A stretch of DNA of 64,000 nt, taken from Solobacterium sp. (lineage in GTDB: Bacteria > Bacillota_I > Bacilli_A > Erysipelotrichales > Erysipelotrichaceae). The DNA lies in assembly GCA_017510405.1 (NCBI GenBank), contig JAFWNG010000028.1, positions 1 through 64,000 of the forward strand. The letters are read 5' to 3'. The notes under the pieces were generated by a model. It had not been told where the DNA came from and made no database searches. It saw nothing but the letters and a program-made list of their open reading frames with translations. The position numbers and the translations under genes are program-made. Of the stretch, positions 24,810 through 34,425 are shown piece by piece (the stretch's first letter is position 1; every line of letters begins with the position of its first letter).

Positions 24810-25415
24810 ATGAACACGAAAACAATGTACTGGACACGGCAGCCGAAAGCCTGTGAGATCACGGATGACAGGATCACGATCACAACAGAACCGCATACCG
24901 ATCTGTGGCAGAGAACGTATTATCATTTCCGCAATGACAACGCGCCGGTGCTGCAGATGGTCACTGAGGAGAAATACTTCTCCTTCACGGTAAAGACGGA
25001 CTTCACCGGCAGTCATACCCGTTTTGACCAGTGCGGCATTGTCATGTATCTGGACAGTGAGAACTGGCTGAAGGGATCGGTGGAATATGAGAACGAAGAG
25101 TTCCAGCACCTGGGATCTGTCGTGACCAATCACGGCTATTCCGACTGGGCAACAACAGTTATCCCGGCAGATGTCAAAACGATGTGGTACCGATTCAGCC
25201 GCAGAGAAGATGACTACTGTATCGAATGTTCTTCCGACGGCGTCACATTTACACAGATGCGGGTATGCCATATGTACGAAGCAGCCGGAAAGATCTCATT
25301 CGGCATCTATGCCTGCAGTCCGGAAGATTCATCCTTTACAGCAGTATTCACCGATATGAACGTCGGCGAGTGTATGTGGAAGGCGCACGACGGCCAGGCG
25401 CCGGACGAAGAATAA
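24810..25415 (+). CDS. DUF1349-domain protein (concanavalin-like fold)
   Basis: A 201-residue protein of the DUF1349 family (YesU-like): a jelly-roll with ..YFSFTVKTDFTGSHTRFDQCGIVMYLDSENWLKGSVEYENEEFQHLGSVVTNHGYSDWATT. These proteins resemble lectin/glucanase folds and are often next to carbohydrate genes; the biochemical role is unknown. AAAAGGAGA precedes ATG 24810. The DUF2200 gene starts immediately after its stop codon. Confidence 0.88.
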   Translation: MNTKTMYWTRQPKACEITDDRITITTEPHTDLWQRTYYHFRNDNAPVLQMVTEEKYFSFTVKTDFTGSHTRFDQCGIVMYLDSENWLKGSVEYENEEFQHLGSVVTNHGYSDWATTVIPADVKTMWYRFSRREDDYCIECSSDGVTFTQMRVCHMYEAAGKISFGIYACSPEDSSFTAVFTDMNVGECMWKAHDGQAPDEE

Positions 25416-25760
25416 ATGGCACGGCAGAGCATCTTTGACATGGACTTCCGCCGCGTCTATGAACTGCTGATCCAGAAGGCGGAACGAAAAGGAAGAACCA
25501 GACAGGAAGTGGACACGGTCATCTGCTGGCTGACCGGGTATACAGAGGATCAGCTGGCGGAGTGCGGCGAACTGACATACGGGGACTTCTTCCGCAGGGC
25601 GCCGAAGATCCACCCGGCAGCCGAAAAGATCACCGGAAAGGTGTGCGGCGTGCAGGTGGAAGCCGTTGAAGATCCCCTGATGCGCAATATCCGCCGCCTG
25701 GATAAGCTGGTGGATGAGCTGGCAAAAGGCAGACCGCTGGAAAAGATTCTGAGACAGTGA
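25416..25760 (+). CDS. DUF2200-domain protein
   Basis: A 114-residue protein matching the DUF2200 family throughout (FDMDFRRVYELLIQKAERKGRTRQEVDTVICWLTGYT). Function unknown. The ATG directly follows the stop of the DUF1349 gene, so translation is coupled. Last gene before a long-loop terminator. Confidence 0.88.
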   Translation: MARQSIFDMDFRRVYELLIQKAERKGRTRQEVDTVICWLTGYTEDQLAECGELTYGDFFRRAPKIHPAAEKITGKVCGVQVEAVEDPLMRNIRRLDKLVDELAKGRPLEKILRQ

Positions 25761-25823
25761 CAAGTGTACTCGGTTTGAAAACATCTCTGAAAACACTTTC
25801 ATAACACAATGAAATAATTGCTG

Positions 25824-25886
25824 AAAATAGTACTGCGCGCATGTTTTCCATGATTGAATTGAAAACTCCGTTGCGGTACTATTTTT
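25824..25886 (+). terminator. Long-loop terminator before the subtilase gene
   Basis: AAAATAGTACTGC (25824-25836) pairs over 13 bases, with one G-T, to GCGGTACTATTTT (25873-25885) and a T-run follows. It closes the upstream operon; the 36-base loop could hide a regulatory structure for the giant gene that starts 42 bases later. Confidence 0.6.
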
Positions 25887-25927
25887 CTTGATACAGGATA
25901 ATATCCTGAAAGGAAGGGGAAAAGAAA

Positions 25928-28900
25928 ATGGGTTTACTTTGCAAGAAACTCCTGAGTCTGGTTCTTTCGATCTTTATGCTGGTCGGAACCATCAGCCTCA
26001 GCAGCATTTCTGTCAAAGCCGAAGGTGACACTTCCGGTGACGAAAACTCGTCCATTACCTGGGAAGATACCGATGGAAAAGACATCAAGAGTATCGAACC
26101 GGTCGGAAAAATCGCTGAAGAGCTGACGATTGCTGAAACAAACATCGCCAAGAATGCTCGTGTTTCGATCATTGTTGACGGCAAATCCACACTGGAAGCA
26201 GGCTATTCTGCAAACGGCATCGCTTCCAACAATTCCGCAAAGAGATACCGTGCCGACCTGCTGAAGAAACAGCAGCAGCTGGCAGAACGGATCTCCAAAG
26301 AAGTTCTTAACGGAAAGAAGCTGGATGTTGTATGGAACATCACACTTGCGGCAAATATCATCTCTGCAGAAGTTCCGATAACAGCAATCAACAGAATCAA
26401 AAAAGTTAAGGGTGTTCTTGATGTTTTAGTCGAAAACCAGTATGAAGCTGTCGTTCCGAAAGCAGAACCGGTTGACCCGAACATGTCTGTTGCTACAGAT
26501 ATGACCAACACAGTAAAAGTCTGGGGCGACTACACAGGTGCAGGCGAAGCAGTCGCGATCGTTGACACAGGCCTTGATACAGATCACAGATCCTTCGCTG
26601 CAGATGCATTCGACTATGCAATTGAGAATCTGGGCAAAGACGTTGATCTGATCGATAAGGCTGATGTTGAAGAAGTTCTTTCTCAGCTGAACTCTTATAC
26701 ACAGACAGGCGTATCTGCTGACCAGTTATATCTGTCCACCAAGGTTCCTTATGCATTCAACTACATCGACAGAAGTCTTGATGTCACGCATGACAACGAC
26801 GGCCAGGGCGAACATGGTTCTCATGTTTCCGGTATCGCAGCTGCGAACCGTTATGTCAAAGACGCAGATGGAAATTACATTGACGCTCTGACAGAAGTAC
26901 ATACACAGGGCCAGGCACCGGATGCGCAGATCTTCGTCATGAAGGTCTTCGGAAAAGGCGGCGGCGCTTATGATTCCGATTACTTCGTAGCAATCGAAGA
27001 CGCGATCATGCTCGGTGCAGCTTCTGTCAACCTGTCTCTTGGTTCTGCCAATGCAGGCTTTACATCAGCTGAATCCGTATACATGTCCATCCTGGACGAA
27101 CTGTCCAAGAGCGAGACTGTCGCTGTTATGTCTGCCGGCAACAACTATGACTGGACAAATGCAAACCTCGGCGATCTGTACGCAGATGACGTAAACTTCG
27201 CTACAGGCGGAACCCCGGGTTCCTTAACACAGACATTCACTGTTGCTTCGATCGACAACGATGGTTACACAGGCGCACCGATCACTGCATATGAAAGAAA
27301 TATCTTCTTCGAAGACGGCGGCGGCACAGGCGTAGCAAACGCTCCGTTGACATCCATTTCCGGTGAATACAGTTACATCGCAATCGACGGCTTCGGAACA
27401 GAAGAAGAAATGACAGCTCTGAAAGATGTTCTGGCAGGCAAGATCGCAGTTGTTTCCAGAGGCACCACAAGCTTCTTCGAGAAAGCAAATGCAGCAATCT
27501 CCAACGGCGCAGCAGCTCTTCTGATCTACAACAATACATCCGGTACGATCTCGATGAACCTGGCTGGTTATACATATACAAAACCGGTAGCATCCATCCT
27601 GCAGGTCGACGGTCAGTTCCTGATCGAAAAGGGTGAAGAAAAGACTCTGAATGACATCACATACTACGAAGGAACACTGTCGATTCCGTCCACCGCAGAC
27701 TCCGATGTTATTACAGAAGAATATGATTCTGACTATTATACGATGAGCGACTTCTCCAGCTGGGGTACAACAGGTGACCTGAACCTCAAGCCGGAAATCA
27801 CTGCTCCGGGCGGAAATATCTACTCCGTCAACGGTCTGCCGGCAGGTGGATATGCATATGAGAACATGTCCGGTACTTCCATGGCAGCTCCGGAGATCAC
27901 AGGTATTACTGCTGTTCTGCGTCAGTACATCAATGAAGCAGGTCTTGCTGAAAAGACAGGTCTGACAGACAGACAGCTCGCTCTCAGCCTGCTGATGTCC
28001 ACAGCAAAACCGGTCGTTTCTGAAAGCAATGATTACTACTATTCACTGCTGAAGCAGGGTGCAGGTCTTGTTGATATCGAAGCAGCAGTCAACTCCAAGA
28101 CACTGATCCAGGTCAAGGGAACAACGCTCAACGGCACAGCTGTTGATAAGAAGGCTTATACAAGCTCCTACGAAGACGGTAAAGTAAAGGCTCTCTTCGG
28201 TGAAGATGCTGACCGTACAGGTAAATATACAGTTACATTCGATGTAATGAACTTCTCTGATGAAGATGTCAACGTTGAACTGGACGGCGATATGTTCACT
28301 CAGGATATGATGATCGATGAGTATGGTGATCTCTGGCTGAGCAGAGACACACATGCACTGAGTGCCGCAAAAGTATCGTTCGAAATGGGCGGCCAGCCGG
28401 TAACTCTGAAACCGGATTTCGACGGTGACGGCGTTGTTACACGTGCAGATGCAGTAGCACTGCTCGAATACGTAACAGGTGTTCGTGAAGAAATCAATGA
28501 CATCAAGTTTGCTGATCTCGACGTTGACGGAGATATCGATACATACGATGCATATCTTGCACTGGATGAAATCGGTAAAGTTGCAGTTTCTGTTGAAGCT
28601 GGAAAAACAATTACAGTTACAGCAACAATCGATCTGAACGGTACTTTAGATGAACTCGGAAGTGAAGAACTGAACGGCAACTACGTTGAAGGTTATCTGA
28701 ATGTTAAGGAAAGCCCGACAAAAGAAGGCGTTGAAGGCGTTAAGCACTCCATTCCGGTACTTGGTTACTATGGAAGCTGGTCTGAAGCAGGCAGCACAGA
28801 TAAGGGTTCCTATCTTGAATACATGTACGGTGAAGAAGCCCGTTATCCGTATATGGCAGCAGTCTTCGAGAACTGGCAGGATTCTCTGACAAATGAAGGC

Positions 28901-31900
28901 TTCATCGTTAAATATCCAGGCGACGCAAACAGCTACATGTTCGGCGGCAACCCGTTCACACAGGATGAAACATATCACGAAGACAGAAATGCGATCACCA
29001 GCAAGACGACTTTCGTTGGTCCGCAGTTAACTCTGATCCGTAACGCAGGCGGTACGAAGTTCCTGGTTGAAGATGCAGAAGGCAACGTTCTGAGCGAAAC
29101 AGACGGCGGCAACGCTATTGGCGCATTCTATTATCGGAACCAGGCTACATGGTACAACACCATTTCCGCTCCGAAGTACAACTACGTTCCGACGGATGTT
29201 AAAGAAGGAACAGCACTGACATTCACATACCGCATTGCTCCGGAATACTACGTTGGCGATGACGGAAAGATCGCATGGGACAAGGTCTCCGAAAACGGCG
29301 ACATGAAGATCTCTGCTGTGATCGATAACACCGCACCGGTCATCAACGAAGAAAAATCTGGTCTGGAAGAGAATGTTCTGAACATCACTGCAGGAGATAA
29401 CGAATACATCTCTGCAGTCGCACTGTATGACAAGGACGGCAACGTTCTTGGTGAACCGCAGTATGCAGCAGAAGACGATGTAAAGGGCGCTGAAAAGACA
29501 TACAGCTTCGAACTCGCAGAAGACGGAAGCCCGTATCTCTATGTTGAGATCTATGACTATGCTATGAACAAAACAGTCAAGAAGATCAACCTCAACGCAG
29601 ACGAAGAGTATGAAGATCCGACGATCTCCATCACAGTAGCTCCGGAAAACGTCAAAGTTGTTAAGGGCACTGCAGTTCAGCTGACAGCAGAAGTACTGCC
29701 GTGGGCTTACAACGATAACGTCACATGGACATCTGCAGATGAATCCATCGCTACAGTTGATGAAAACGGTCTCGTTACTGGTGTCGCTGTCGGAACAACA
29801 ACGATCACTGTTGTACCGGAAGCTGATCCGGAACTGTCCGCAACAGCAACCGTTACAGTCGTCTCGATCGAAGTCGATCTGAATGCGATGATCTGGGATG
29901 AAAACGGTGAAAGAAACTTCAGTACATTCAACACAGGCACAATTCCGGCATATAAGAAACTGTCTGGCGGTATGAGCGGCCAGTTCACATCCGCTGCACG
30001 TGATTATGACGGAACACTGTATGCAGTTACACTGGATAATGAAAACTTCGAATCCACACTGTATACAATTGACGAGGAAAACGGATATGCTGCAACCGAA
30101 ATTGGTGATGTAGCACTTAATGGTCAGATTTTCTCTGTTCATGATCTGGCAGAAGCACCGGCATCAGATGTTCTGGTTGGTGTATACGGACCGTATGTTC
30201 TGATCATTGATAAATCAAGCGGTGCGATCGTTGGTGCAGTAAGTGGCAGTGGAATCGTAGAGGGTGATCTGATCGGTATTACATATCTGTATTCCGATAC
30301 AACACCGTATGGTTTAGCGGACTTCTTCTTGGTTCTGGATAATAAGGGTAAGTTGTATGCTCAGGCAATCCTGCAAGAGGATGGAGAATATTATAATCTG
30401 ATGAAGTTCCCAGGATTCGGTGAAGCCGGAGCAGAAACCAGCATGGCTTACTGGAACTCCCTGTATTACTACTATGATGAGGAAGCAGAAGACGAGTATG
30501 TGTTCTGGTCTCGCTTCGAACAGGCTGAAAACAAAGTCGATCTGATTGCAGTTGGATGGAATGATGAGACTGGATTATTTGATGTTCCTTACGCTGTCGG
30601 CACATTCGCAGACGAAGTATGGCCGGTATCCGGCTTATACGGAGCAGACGCAGTTTCTGCAGACGCAGGCAACAGACATCTTCCTTCTGCAGAGATGAGT
30701 CTGATTCCGGCGGAAACAGAATCTCTCCATAAGATTCAGATGAATACGGTTGTGAAGGGTTCTGCCAACGCAGTCAATGCTGAAAATGATCCAATCGATA
30801 TCGATGTAGAAGGCGACGGAAAAGTCACAGACGTCAAGGTCATTACACTGTCTGCAGAGAACGCAGATACAAATGCTCTGTATGTCGTAGACTATAATCC
30901 GGAAGAACTTGAACTGGTCAACGCTTATGGATTCCCGCAGTATCATGCAGTGAATAAGAAGAATGCAGGTCAGGTCAAGGTCGGCTTCATCAGTGAAGAA
31001 GCAGTTGATGCAGGCACAAAGATCGGCAAGCTGATCTTCAAAGTCCTCGACCGTGAAAAAGATATTTATATCGATATTACAACAGTGGACGAGAACGATG
31101 AGAAGCCGGGCACAGTTGAACATCTGCTGGTCAGCACGAATCAGACAGTTCCGGCACCGGTCAAGGTGACAGGACTCACTCTGAATGCAACAGAAGTAGT
31201 CGTTGCCAAGGACGCAGCAGTTGAAATGACCGCAACTGTTACACCGGAAGACGCTACCGATAAGACAGTCCGCTGGATGACAACAAGACCGAGCATCGCC
31301 ACAGTTGATGAGAACGGCGTTGTTACAGGCGTAGCTCCTGGCTTCACATGGCTCATTGCTACAACAGTCGACGGCGGCTACAACGCACTCTGCAAGATCC
31401 AGGTCGTTATCCCGGTATCCGGAATCGAACTGAACAAGACAGAGACAACGATCCGTGTCGGCAAGACAGAAACACTTGTCGCAACAGTTACACCGGAAGA
31501 CGCAACAGATGTTGAGATCACATGGACATCCAGTGATCCGAGCATTGCGACAGTCGATGAGAACGGTGTTGTTACAGGTGTGGCTGACAACGGCCTCGAA
31601 AAGCCGTCCGAAGCAGTTATCACAGCAAGCACAGCTGACGGAACGATCACTGCTCAGTGCACAGTCTATGTTGCAGATCCGATCAATGCATTCGTAAGAC
31701 GTCTGTATTCGCTCTGCTTCGACCGTGATGCAGATGAGGTTGGTTTCCCGATGTGGACTGAAGTTCTGAGAAACAAGACTTTCACAGCATCGCAGGTTGT
31801 ACTGGGATTCTTCCTGAGTGACGAAATGAATGCTCTCAACCTCAGTTCTGATGAGTTCGTTGAGCGCTGCTATCTGGTCATGATGGACCGCAGCAGCGAT

Positions 31901-32044
31901 CCGGCAGGCAAGAAGACCTGGGTAGACCTGCTCAATAAGACAGGCAACAAGCGTTACATCCTGTTCGGCTTCGTAGAAAGCGATGAGTTCAAGGCGATCT
32001 GCGCAGACTTCGGCATCGAAAAGGGAACAATTAAGTATCAGTAA
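25928..32044 (+). CDS. Giant secreted subtilisin-like (S8) serine protease, modular
   Basis: A 2038-residue exported protease. A signal peptide (1-31, cleavage near VKAEG) and a propeptide (about 60-150) precede the S8 domain, with triad D213 (AIVDTGLDTDH), H296 (EHGSHVSG) and S651 (MSGTSMAAPE). A protease-associated insert lies about 470-560, as in lactocepin/C5a-peptidase relatives. Then come an Fn3-like region, a dockerin-like pair of calcium loops (about 828-885, DFDGDGVV..DLDVDGDID), a Big_2 domain (1232-1310), a propeller-like region (1315-1600), a cohesin-like domain (1622-1728), two more Big_2 domains (1745-1915) and a C-terminal DUF4214 (1918-2030). No LPXTG anchor is present. It probably degrades host or dietary protein at the cell surface. 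GGAAGGGG precedes the ATG. Confidence 0.9.
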   Translation: MGLLCKKLLSLVLSIFMLVGTISLSSISVKAEGDTSGDENSSITWEDTDGKDIKSIEPVGKIAEELTIAETNIAKNARVSIIVDGKSTLEAGYSANGIASNNSAKRYRADLLKKQQQLAERISKEVLNGKKLDVVWNITLAANIISAEVPITAINRIKKVKGVLDVLVENQYEAVVPKAEPVDPNMSVATDMTNTVKVWGDYTGAGEAVAIVDTGLDTDHRSFAADAFDYAIENLGKDVDLIDKADVEEVLSQLNSYTQTGVSADQLYLSTKVPYAFNYIDRSLDVTHDNDGQGEHGSHVSGIAAANRYVKDADGNYIDALTEVHTQGQAPDAQIFVMKVFGKGGGAYDSDYFVAIEDAIMLGAASVNLSLGSANAGFTSAESVYMSILDELSKSETVAVMSAGNNYDWTNANLGDLYADDVNFATGGTPGSLTQTFTVASIDNDGYTGAPITAYERNIFFEDGGGTGVANAPLTSISGEYSYIAIDGFGTEEEMTALKDVLAGKIAVVSRGTTSFFEKANAAISNGAAALLIYNNTSGTISMNLAGYTYTKPVASILQVDGQFLIEKGEEKTLNDITYYEGTLSIPSTADSDVITEEYDSDYYTMSDFSSWGTTGDLNLKPEITAPGGNIYSVNGLPAGGYAYENMSGTSMAAPEITGITAVLRQYINEAGLAEKTGLTDRQLALSLLMSTAKPVVSESNDYYYSLLKQGAGLVDIEAAVNSKTLIQVKGTTLNGTAVDKKAYTSSYEDGKVKALFGEDADRTGKYTVTFDVMNFSDEDVNVELDGDMFTQDMMIDEYGDLWLSRDTHALSAAKVSFEMGGQPVTLKPDFDGDGVVTRADAVALLEYVTGVREEINDIKFADLDVDGDIDTYDAYLALDEIGKVAVSVEAGKTITVTATIDLNGTLDELGSEELNGNYVEGYLNVKESPTKEGVEGVKHSIPVLGYYGSWSEAGSTDKGSYLEYMYGEEARYPYMAAVFENWQDSLTNEGFIVKYPGDANSYMFGGNPFTQDETYHEDRNAITSKTTFVGPQLTLIRNAGGTKFLVEDAEGNVLSETDGGNAIGAFYYRNQATWYNTISAPKYNYVPTDVKEGTALTFTYRIAPEYYVGDDGKIAWDKVSENGDMKISAVIDNTAPVINEEKSGLEENVLNITAGDNEYISAVALYDKDGNVLGEPQYAAEDDVKGAEKTYSFELAEDGSPYLYVEIYDYAMNKTVKKINLNADEEYEDPTISITVAPENVKVVKGTAVQLTAEVLPWAYNDNVTWTSADESIATVDENGLVTGVAVGTTTITVVPEADPELSATATVTVVSIEVDLNAMIWDENGERNFSTFNTGTIPAYKKLSGGMSGQFTSAARDYDGTLYAVTLDNENFESTLYTIDEENGYAATEIGDVALNGQIFSVHDLAEAPASDVLVGVYGPYVLIIDKSSGAIVGAVSGSGIVEGDLIGITYLYSDTTPYGLADFFLVLDNKGKLYAQAILQEDGEYYNLMKFPGFGEAGAETSMAYWNSLYYYYDEEAEDEYVFWSRFEQAENKVDLIAVGWNDETGLFDVPYAVGTFADEVWPVSGLYGADAVSADAGNRHLPSAEMSLIPAETESLHKIQMNTVVKGSANAVNAENDPIDIDVEGDGKVTDVKVITLSAENADTNALYVVDYNPEELELVNAYGFPQYHAVNKKNAGQVKVGFISEEAVDAGTKIGKLIFKVLDREKDIYIDITTVDENDEKPGTVEHLLVSTNQTVPAPVKVTGLTLNATEVVVAKDAAVEMTATVTPEDATDKTVRWMTTRPSIATVDENGVVTGVAPGFTWLIATTVDGGYNALCKIQVVIPVSGIELNKTETTIRVGKTETLVATVTPEDATDVEITWTSSDPSIATVDENGVVTGVADNGLEKPSEAVITASTADGTITAQCTVYVADPINAFVRRLYSLCFDRDADEVGFPMWTEVLRNKTFTASQVVLGFFLSDEMNALNLSSDEFVERCYLVMMDRSSDPAGKKTWVDLLNKTGNKRYILFGFVESDEFKAICADFGIEKGTIKYQ

Positions 32045-32077
32045 TCGATTCCTTTCCGTTGTCCGGTAAACAACAGT

Positions 32078-32108
32078 GAAAACCTGTGTGATCCTCACAC
32101 AGGTTTTC
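32078..32108 (+). terminator. Terminator of the subtilase gene
   Basis: GAAAACCTGTGTGA and TCACACAGGTTTTC form a perfect 14-base stem with a 3-base loop; A- and T-runs are within the stem. Confidence 0.75.
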
Positions 32109-32200
32109 ATATTCCTGCATACATGATAGAAATTCTTATATATTTCAGGAAAACCCCGGATTTCATGTATAATATGTAGGTAAAACAAACGGGAGGGTTT

Positions 32201-32716
32201 ATGAAAAAGTTTGTAAAGGCAGCTTTTGCTGCAGTACTGGCAATGGGCATGGCAGCCTGCGGTTCTTCGTCAACAGCTGAGACGATCGAAAAATCCGTTT
32301 ATCAGATCGAGACAGATGGATCATATGATGAGTATATTGTTGTTTATTATACTTCTGACAGAAATGCTCTGACAGGAATGACCGATGAAGTGCACTTCTA
32401 CAAAGAATCCGGCTACACAGCAGATATGTTCAGCCCCGATTCCATCAAGAGCGTATATCCGGACTTCGATTCCTATGATTTCGCATCTGTAGACATTCAG
32501 GAAGACGACAACACGATCTACTACATCGTTCATTTCAAAAATCTGGACAATCATGACAACGCTGTAAAAGCAGCGGAGGCAGAGCTGATCAAGCTGGAAG
32601 ATAAAGACGGCGCATGGCTGTACGTTGACGCAAAGGGCATTCTGGATTCCCTGAAAGCGATCCACAAAGAGATCCCGGCTGCGGACATTGATTCTCTGGG
32701 ACTGCATTTCCAGTAA
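32201..32716 (+). CDS. Lipoprotein of unknown function
   Basis: A 171-residue lipoprotein. The signal peptide (1-19) ends in a lipobox-like GMAAC, giving a lipid-modified Cys20 and a Ser-rich start of the mature chain. The remainder is a small alpha/beta domain resembling YehR-type (DUF1307) lipoproteins, but the match is weak. It is monocistronic: TATAAT at 32168-32173, ribosome binding site GGGAGGG, and a strong terminator. Function unknown. Confidence 0.75.
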   Translation: MKKFVKAAFAAVLAMGMAACGSSSTAETIEKSVYQIETDGSYDEYIVVYYTSDRNALTGMTDEVHFYKESGYTADMFSPDSIKSVYPDFDSYDFASVDIQEDDNTIYYIVHFKNLDNHDNAVKAAEAELIKLEDKDGAWLYVDAKGILDSLKAIHKEIPAADIDSLGLHFQ

Positions 32717-32724
32717 GAAACTGA

Positions 32725-32754
32725 AAGCGAATTCTTCGGAATTCGCTTTTTTTT
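32725..32754 (+). terminator. Strong terminator with TTCG loop
   Basis: AAGCGAATTC-TTCG-GAATTCGCTT followed by a T-run: a 10-base stem capped by the stable UUCG tetraloop. Confidence 0.9.
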
Positions 32755-32788
32755 GACGGCAGGGTGTAGCGGATACACCTATACTGCA

Positions 32789-32797
32789 TGCTATAAT
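32789..32797 (+). promoter_or_regulatory. Extended -10 promoter of tmk, probably leaderless
   Basis: TGCTATAAT ends 7 bases before the tmk ATG at 32805. No Shine-Dalgarno sequence fits between, and transcription would start at or next to the ATG. Confidence 0.6.
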
Positions 32798-32804
32798 AAC
32801 CTTT

Positions 32805-33434
32805 ATGGACAGAGGATTATTTATTACATTCGAAGGACCGGACGGAAGCGGTAAGACAACGGTATCGACAGCAGTTGCGGAACGGCTTCAGAAAGAGGGA
32901 TATCAGGTCCTGTATACAAGAGAACCGGGCGGGATCGACATAGCGGAACAGATCCGCAGAGTGATCCTGGATCCTGCCAATACAGCAATGGATGCGCGGA
33001 CAGAGGCACTGCTCTATGCGGCAAGCCGCCGCCAGCATCTCGTGGAGAAAGTACTTCCCAATATTGAGAAGGGAGTTACCGTCATCAGTGACCGTTTCGT
33101 GGACAGCTCACTGGCATATCAGGGATGCGGAAGACAGCTTGGTATTGAGGAAGTCATGTCGATCAACGCGTTTGCGATCGAAGGGCATATGCCGGATAAG
33201 ACCATCTATCTGGATGTACCGGCAGAGACGGGTCTTGAACGGATCCGTCAGGGACGTACGTATCTGGACCGGCTGGATCAGGAAAGCAGGGATTTCCACC
33301 AGCGTGTGTATGACGGCTATCATGCAGTCATCGAAAAATACAGAGACCGGATGATCATCCTGGATGCTTCCCGTCCGAAGGAGGAAGTGATCGAAGACGC
33401 CTACAAAGCAGTGAAGGAGCTTCTGGATGCGTAA
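32805..33434 (+). CDS. tmk: Thymidylate kinase
   Basis: A 209-residue kinase with the P-loop GPDGSGKTT (residues 11-19), the DRF motif in ISDRFVDSSLAYQG, and a lid region GRTYLDRLDQES. It phosphorylates dTMP to dTDP for DNA synthesis. It opens the conserved Firmicute run tmk-holB-ricT-rsmI; yaaQ/yaaR homologues usual in Bacillus are absent between tmk and holB. It overlaps holB by 8 bases. No ribosome binding site precedes it; see the promoter entry. Confidence 0.96.
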   Translation: MDRGLFITFEGPDGSGKTTVSTAVAERLQKEGYQVLYTREPGGIDIAEQIRRVILDPANTAMDARTEALLYAASRRQHLVEKVLPNIEKGVTVISDRFVDSSLAYQGCGRQLGIEEVMSINAFAIEGHMPDKTIYLDVPAETGLERIRQGRTYLDRLDQESRDFHQRVYDGYHAVIEKYRDRMIILDASRPKEEVIEDAYKAVKELLDA

Positions 33435-34425
33435 GGAACTGCTGCAGAGAACACAGCCGGTCGTATACAGGGCACTGAAGAATGCCTGCGAAAAGGACCG
33501 TGTGCACAATGCCTATCTGTTCAGCGGTCCGGCGGGAACGCATAAGTTTGACGCGGCTTTACTGCTGGCAATGAGCCTGTTATGTCCGGAGTCGGACGGA
33601 CTGGCATGCGAACAGTGCAATACATGCCGCAGAGTAATGGAAGGCGAACATGCGGACGTTGCCGTACTGGACGGTTCCAAAGGATCGATCTCAAAAGAGC
33701 AGATCGACGCGCTGCAGCAGCGTTTTTCCAGAACAGCAGCGGAAGAAGGCAGAGGACGTGCCGTGTATATTATCCGCAATGCGGAAAATGCGAGCATCTC
33801 GGCGATGAATTCCATGCTCAAGTTTCTGGAGGAACCGGGTGACCACGTGACAGCGATCCTGACAACGGACAACATCAACCGGCTTCTGCCTACGATCGTT
33901 TCCCGCTGTATCCGTCTGCCGTTCGTGCCGGTCAGCGCAGAAACAGCAAGGATCGCAGCCGTGGAAATGGGAATACCGGAAGCGGATGCGGCGCTGCTGG
34001 CAAGAGTCGTACGCCGGGAAGAAGAACTGCTGGAGATATACGGGAGCGGTGAATACAAGACTGCCCAGGAGATGATGAAGCAGGCGATCGGGATCAGCGG
34101 TGACCCCGGCATGCTTTTAACGGATTATGAGTATTCATTCCGGGCGCAGTCGACGGACCGCGCAAAAGCAAAAGAAAGCGACCTGCGGACGCTGACATTG
34201 TTTTTCGGACTGCTGGATGCCTATGCCCACGACGCGGTGACCCGCAGGGCGGAAGGACCGAAATGGTACAGGGAAGCTGTCCGCAAAGCGCCGTATACAA
34301 AAGAACAGTGTGCCGAACTGATCCGCATTGTCAGCGAACAGAAAGACAGGGTAAATAAGTACAATGACCTCAATCTGGTCATGTGCCAGACCTGCTGGAG
34401 ACTGGAGGAATTTAACCATGAGTGA
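33427..34425 (+). CDS. holB: DNA polymerase III delta' subunit
   Basis: A 332-residue clamp-loader subunit. The N-terminal AAA-like domain starts NAYLFSGPAGTHKFDAALLLA, with a degenerate P-loop as expected for delta', which does not bind ATP. A zinc module with clustered cysteines (CPESDGLACEQCNTC) and the VSRC motif (about residue 158) are present. It works with delta and gamma/tau to load the sliding clamp. It overlaps both tmk (8 bases) and ricT (8 bases), indicating strict co-translation. Confidence 0.93.
   Translation: MRKELLQRTQPVVYRALKNACEKDRVHNAYLFSGPAGTHKFDAALLLAMSLLCPESDGLACEQCNTCRRVMEGEHADVAVLDGSKGSISKEQIDALQQRFSRTAAEEGRGRAVYIIRNAENASISAMNSMLKFLEEPGDHVTAILTTDNINRLLPTIVSRCIRLPFVPVSAETARIAAVEMGIPEADAALLARVVRREEELLEIYGSGEYKTAQEMMKQAIGISGDPGMLLTDYEYSFRAQSTDRAKAKESDLRTLTLFFGLLDAYAHDAVTRRAEGPKWYREAVRKAPYTKEQCAELIRIVSEQKDRVNKYNDLNLVMCQTCWRLEEFNHE

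Noticed and set aside
28000-32188. Long minus-strand frames inside the subtilase gene (for example 29027-30142 and 30635-32188)
   Set aside because: Cys-rich, low-quality translations lying exactly antisense to a well-supported modular protein; no ribosome binding sites or domains.
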